DNA of 64,000 bases from Planctomycetota bacterium (GTDB lineage: Bacteria > Planctomycetota > Phycisphaerae > Phycisphaerales > UBA1924): NCBI GenBank assembly GCA_014584315.1, contig JACTNA010000032.1:62001-126000 (forward strand), read 5' to 3'. The notes under the pieces are model-generated. The model was not told the origin of the DNA, did not search any database, and was given only the letters and a program-made list of their open reading frames with translations. A program made the position numbers and the translations under genes. Of this stretch, positions 61,031 through 64,000 are shown piece by piece. How positions within the stretch are numbered: position 1 is the stretch's first letter; each line of letters starts with the position of its first letter.

Positions 61031-62041
61031 ATGCGAGTTCAAGCGGCATTGGTCGCGGTGTTCGCCGTCGCGGCATGGGCGGGCGGGCGTGCGGAGGCGC
61101 AGGACGCGCGCGTGAAGGACTGGGTTGTCGTGGTGGACGCCCCCGTCGAGGAAGTGTGGGACGCGTTCACGACGAAAGAGGGCATGGAGTCGTGGGCCGT
61201 GCCGCTGGTGGGCGAGTGCGACTTCCGCGTCGGCGGCGTGATGCGCACGAACTACAACCCGGACGCGGGACCGGACGATCCGGGCTGGATCACGCACCAC
61301 ATCCTGGCGTTCGAGCCGCGGCGGATGTACGCGGGGCGGTTCGACGCCCCGCCGAACACGCCGATGGTGAAGATCGCCGAGCAGGTGTGGAGCGTCACGA
61401 CGTTCGAGCCTGTCGGCGAATCGCGCACGCGAGTGCGGCTGGCGATGTGCGGCTGGGGCGAGGGACCGGAGTGGCAGGCCGCCGAGGAGTTCTTCGAGCG
61501 AGGCAACCAGTGGACCTTTGACCGGCTGCGGGCGCGATTCCCCGCCCCGGAGCGGGCGCCCGCGGCCCGCGTCATGGAGGAACTGCATCGCTTCGCGGAG
61601 GGGGAGTGGATTCTCGAGAATCGGCGCGCGGACGGCGGCGTCTTCCGCGTGCGCAACCTGATGACGAAGGGGCCGGGCGGGCAGGGCCTGGTGGCGCGCG
61701 GCTGGCTGGGCGACGAGAACGGCATGTTCGAGCACGCCGCGATGCTCGTGCACGTCGAACCGGGGACCGACGAGGTGCGGTTCGAGGGCATCTACGAGAA
61801 CGCCGCGGTCGCTCGCGGGACGGTGACGCTCGATGCCGCGGGCGCCCTGGTGTGGGAGTGGACGCACCTCGACCCGTCGGGAGCGGCGACACCGTTCCAC
61901 ATCACCATGCGCTTCCTCGACGACGACCGCTACACGCAGACCATGCGGCGCCGGCTGCCCGACGGGACGTGGGCGACCTTCATGGAGGGAGAGTTCCGCC
62001 GCGTCGGCACCGCGCCGGAGGAGTTCCTGAGGATCAGGTAG
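61031..62041 (+). CDS. Exported SRPBCC-domain protein with a second, lipocalin-like/DUF1579-like domain
   Basis: This 336-residue protein has a signal peptide (VQAALVAVFAVAAWAGGRAEAQ). Residues about 28-165 form an AHSA1/SRPBCC domain (WVVVVDAPVEEVWDAFTTKEGMESWAVPLVGECDFRVGGVMRTNY, LAFEPRRMYAGRF, SRTRVRLAMCGWGEG). Residues about 175-336 are a beta-rich domain, HRFAEGEWILENRRADGGVFRVRNLMTKG, RFEGIYENAAVARGTVTLDAAGALVWEW, YTQTMRRRLPDGTWATFMEGEFRRV, similar to DUF1579/lipocalin-like barrels. Both domains are ligand-binding cavities, so a carrier or sensor of a hydrophobic molecule is plausible. It follows DUF1761 after 23 bp in the tetR operon. Confidence 0.7.
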   Translation: MRVQAALVAVFAVAAWAGGRAEAQDARVKDWVVVVDAPVEEVWDAFTTKEGMESWAVPLVGECDFRVGGVMRTNYNPDAGPDDPGWITHHILAFEPRRMYAGRFDAPPNTPMVKIAEQVWSVTTFEPVGESRTRVRLAMCGWGEGPEWQAAEEFFERGNQWTFDRLRARFPAPERAPAARVMEELHRFAEGEWILENRRADGGVFRVRNLMTKGPGGQGLVARGWLGDENGMFEHAAMLVHVEPGTDEVRFEGIYENAAVARGTVTLDAAGALVWEWTHLDPSGAATPFHITMRFLDDDRYTQTMRRRLPDGTWATFMEGEFRRVGTAPEEFLRIR

Positions 62042-62136
62042 GGACCCCCCGCACGCCGCCGTCCGAGTCGATCCGTCGCGGCGCGGATCGAGTCGAAGTC
62101 GAGCGGCCGCCCCAGGTGGCTCAGTCGTGGGGCGGG

Positions 62137-62169
62137 GGTTGGGAAACCGGGGGGGTGGCGTCCTATTGT
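62137..62169 (+). promoter_or_regulatory. Promoter of atpA (TTGGGA - TATTGT)
   Basis: TTGGGA near 62137 and TATTGT at 62164-62169 are spaced somewhat widely (about 20 nt), but TATTGT is a good -10 match. It is followed by a stable hairpin and a leader of about 85 nt. Confidence 0.4.
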
Positions 62170-62175
62170 GCTGGC

Positions 62176-62196
62176 CCCCGGCCGACCGGGCCGGGG
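62176..62196 (+). promoter_or_regulatory. 5'-terminal hairpin of the atpA leader
   Basis: CCCCGGCC-GACCG-GGCCGGGG is a perfect 8-bp stem with a 5-nt loop. It begins 7 nt after the -10 hexamer, so it would be the first structure of the mRNA; such 5'-end hairpins stabilise transcripts against RNase E-type attack. Confidence 0.45.
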
Positions 62197-62260
62197 TTCG
62201 ACCTGCAACCTGCGCGGCCGCCTGGTGTCCGGGCGGTCGGTGCCATCCGAGAGGGCAGCC

Positions 62261-63811
62261 GTGAAGATCAAGACGAACGAGATCGCCAGCGTCATCAAGC
62301 GCGAAATCGAGCAGTTCCACGCCGAGTTGGAGGTGTCCGAGGTCGGGCGGGTCGTCGAAGTGGGCGACGGGATCGCCCGCGTCTACGGCCTGGCGAAGGC
62401 GATGGCCGGCGAACTGGTCGAGTTCCAGACCGACGATGGCGCGGTCATGGGCCAGGTGATGAACCTCGAAGAGGACACCGTCGGCTGCGTCATCTACGGG
62501 GACTACCTGTCGGTGAAGGAGGGCGACCTGGTCAAGAGCACCGGGCGCCTGCTGGAGGTGCCGGTCGGCGAGACGCTGCTGGGGCGCGTGGTGAACCCGC
62601 TGGGCCAGCCGCTGGACGACGGCCCGCCGCTCGAGCCCGCCGAGTTCCGCAAGATCGACATCATCGCGCCCGGCATCGCGGAGCGTCAGCCGGTGACTGA
62701 GCCGCTGCAGACGGGCGTGAAGGCGATCGACGCGATGATCCCGATCGGGCGCGGGCAGCGTGAGTTGATCATCGGCGACCGCAAGACGGGCAAGACCGCG
62801 GTCGCGGTGGACACGATCATCAACCAGAAGCAGTACTGGGGCACGCCGGAGGCCGTGGTGTGCATCTACGTGGCGGTGGGCCAGAAGGAGTCCACCGTCG
62901 CCGGCGTCGTCGAGACGCTGAAGAAGAATGGCGCGATGGACTACACGATCGTGGTGAACGCCGCGGCGTCCGACCCCGCGCCGATGCAGTACATCGCGCC
63001 GTACGCCGGGTGCGCGATGGGCGAGTACTTCATGTGGCAGGGGAAGCAGGGCAAGACGCCGAAGCACGCCCTGTGCATCTACGACGACCTGAGCAAGCAG
63101 GCGGTGGCGTACCGGCAGCTGTCGCTGCTGCTGCGCCGCCCGCCGGGGCGCGAGGCGTACCCCGGCGACGTGTTCTACCTGCACAGCCGCCTGCTGGAGC
63201 GCGCGACGAAACTGAGCGACGACAACGGGGGCGGGTCGCTCACCGCCCTGCCGGTGATCGAGACGCAGGAGGGCGACGTGTCGGCGTACATCCCGACGAA
63301 CGTCATCTCGATTACCGACGGGCAGATCTACCTGGAGCCGGAGTTGTTCTTCGCGGGCGTGCGCCCCGCCATCAACGTGGGCATCTCCGTCAGCCGCGTG
63401 GGCGGGAACGCGCAGGTCAAGGCGATGAAGCAGATCGCCGGATCGCTCCGCCTGGACCTGGCGGCGTTCCGCGAACTGGAGGCGTTCGCCCAACTCGGGA
63501 CGGAACTGGACAAGGCCACGCAGCGGCAGCTGGACCGCGGGGCGCGCATGGTGGAACTGCTCAAGCAGCCGCAGTACGTGCCGTACCAGGTGACGGACCA
63601 GATCGTCTCGATCTACGCGGGAACGAAGGGGCACCTCGACGACGTGCCGCTGAACAGGGTGGCGGAGTTCGAGAAGGGGATGCTCAACTACTTCCACGGG
63701 CCGGGAAAGGCGGTCTGGGACGAACTCAACCAGAAGCGAGCCCTGAACGCCGATCTGGAGAAGAAGATTCAGGACACGCTGGCGGCGTTCAAGAGCACGT
63801 GGAAGGGCTGA
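62261..63811 (+). CDS. atpA: ATP synthase F1 subunit alpha
   Basis: This 516-residue subunit of the catalytic F1 head has an intact Walker A GDRKTGKT (from residue 172), a regulatory-site loop, and the landmarks [104 protein letters not shown] and [22 protein letters not shown] 62261 was chosen from the family start ([10 protein letters not shown]). Unusually, the gene before it is unrelated, so atpH/atpF are not upstream, and no atpG is visible in the 189 bp after it. The promoter and leader hairpin upstream suggest its own transcription unit. Confidence 0.97.
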   Translation: MKIKTNEIASVIKREIEQFHAELEVSEVGRVVEVGDGIARVYGLAKAMAGELVEFQTDDGAVMGQVMNLEEDTVGCVIYGDYLSVKEGDLVKSTGRLLEVPVGETLLGRVVNPLGQPLDDGPPLEPAEFRKIDIIAPGIAERQPVTEPLQTGVKAIDAMIPIGRGQRELIIGDRKTGKTAVAVDTIINQKQYWGTPEAVVCIYVAVGQKESTVAGVVETLKKNGAMDYTIVVNAAASDPAPMQYIAPYAGCAMGEYFMWQGKQGKTPKHALCIYDDLSKQAVAYRQLSLLLRRPPGREAYPGDVFYLHSRLLERATKLSDDNGGGSLTALPVIETQEGDVSAYIPTNVISITDGQIYLEPELFFAGVRPAINVGISVSRVGGNAQVKAMKQIAGSLRLDLAAFRELEAFAQLGTELDKATQRQLDRGARMVELLKQPQYVPYQVTDQIVSIYAGTKGHLDDVPLNRVAEFEKGMLNYFHGPGKAVWDELNQKRALNADLEKKIQDTLAAFKSTWKG

Positions 63812-64000
63812 TCGCCAGGGCGCGGCATCCTGCGTTGACGACCTAACCGCATTCGGCTCGCGGCCTCTGTGGTCGGGGCGGGGGTTGACGGTGCGCCCGG
63901 ACCGCGGGGCGGTGGCGTCCGCGCGGGGCAACGTGGGTAAATGGTGGAGTCCAGAACGGCCCCCGACGCCATCGGAGCGGCGGGCCGGTCGGCGTGCCGA
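63812..64000. other. Window end: 189 bp with no recognised gene
   Basis: After the atpA stop there is no open frame with a ribosome-binding site on the plus strand. A TTGACG hexamer at about 63886 has no matching -10. The expected next gene, atpG, does not start here. Confidence 0.4.

Noticed and set aside
62176-62196. The atpA leader hairpin as a riboswitch
   Set aside because: It is a simple 8-bp stem with a 5-nt loop and has none of the conserved single-stranded segments of a ligand-binding RNA.
60473-63931. A minus-strand open frame of 1152 codons
   Set aside because: It is antisense to the DUF1761, SRPBCC and atpA genes, with His/Arg/Leu-rich composition typical of a shadow frame.

Overview
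The window is high-GC bacterial chromosome, best explained as a planctomycete of the Phycisphaerae/Phycisphaerales type. The evidence is a Planctomycetes/Verrucomicrobia-restricted small protein (36835-37212), a prepilin-like protein with the H-X9-DG signature (40996-41874), a secreted protein ending in a PAPGAL-type PEP-CTERM anchor (25539-26246), a dockerin-tailed secreted metalloprotease (3735-6260), DUF1080 and DUF2961 carbohydrate-active proteins, and a GxxExxY protein. No rRNA, tRNA, CRISPR array, prophage or autonomous insertion sequence was recognised. Roughly 55 genes fill the window. The very long antisense frames are by-products of the GC content.

Layout. 1-2.6 kb: the end of a nitroreductase, a BioY biotin permease, a BamE-like lipoprotein, a GxxExxY protein between inverted repeats, and a lipoprotein cyclophilin. 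2.6-9 kb: prephenate dehydrogenase, a large FG-GAP/zincin/dockerin exoprotein, a gingipain-type C25 peptidase and an atypical SDR. 8.9-11 kb: a TPP riboswitch and thiC. 11-15.6 kb: an envelope block (C39-like protein, BamD, LptE, FtsH). 15.6-22.5 kb: a coiled-coil membrane protein, threonine aldolase, aconitase, CorA and an SMR efflux protein. 22.6-30 kb: DoxX, a lipocalin-like protein, a double DUF1080 protein, a PEP-CTERM protein, a Tat-exported epimerase, a nucleotide-transporter-like permease and an OmpA lipoprotein. 30-36 kb: an amidohydrolase followed by a ResB/CcsA (system II) cytochrome c assembly pair. 36-45.6 kb: DNA glycosylase, an AI-2E permease, Ffh, an adenine/cytosine methyltransferase broken by one TAG codon, a prepilin-like protein, PolX, a methyltransferase and PhoU. 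45.6-50 kb: a GH2 enzyme facing a DUF2961 protein. 50-56.6 kb: a seven-gene pseudopilin/assembly operon in the order G-I-J-K-C-L-M, followed by a TPR lipoprotein. 56.8-64 kb: MqnC (futalosine menaquinone route), cardiolipin synthase, a TetR/DUF1761/SRPBCC cluster and atpA.

Three patterns cut across the genes. (1) Several genes have a -10-like hexamer (TACACT, TATGCT, TACCCT) 6-7 nt before the ATG and no Shine-Dalgarno, which implies leaderless mRNAs; others have strong AGGAGG-type sites. (2) Short degenerate tandem repeats of period 7 or 8 sit inside or at the edges of conserved genes: the TPP riboswitch loop, two places in thiC, the 3' end of the SMR gene and the middle of mqnC. They resemble the heptameric STRR repeats of cyanobacteria and seem to be tolerated or domesticated in frame. 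(3) A 28-bp dispersed repeat ending in CTCCGCGTGAG occurs as inverted pairs, one pair enclosing the GxxExxY gene and another forming a 180-bp MITE-like unit. All readings come from inspection of the sequence alone.
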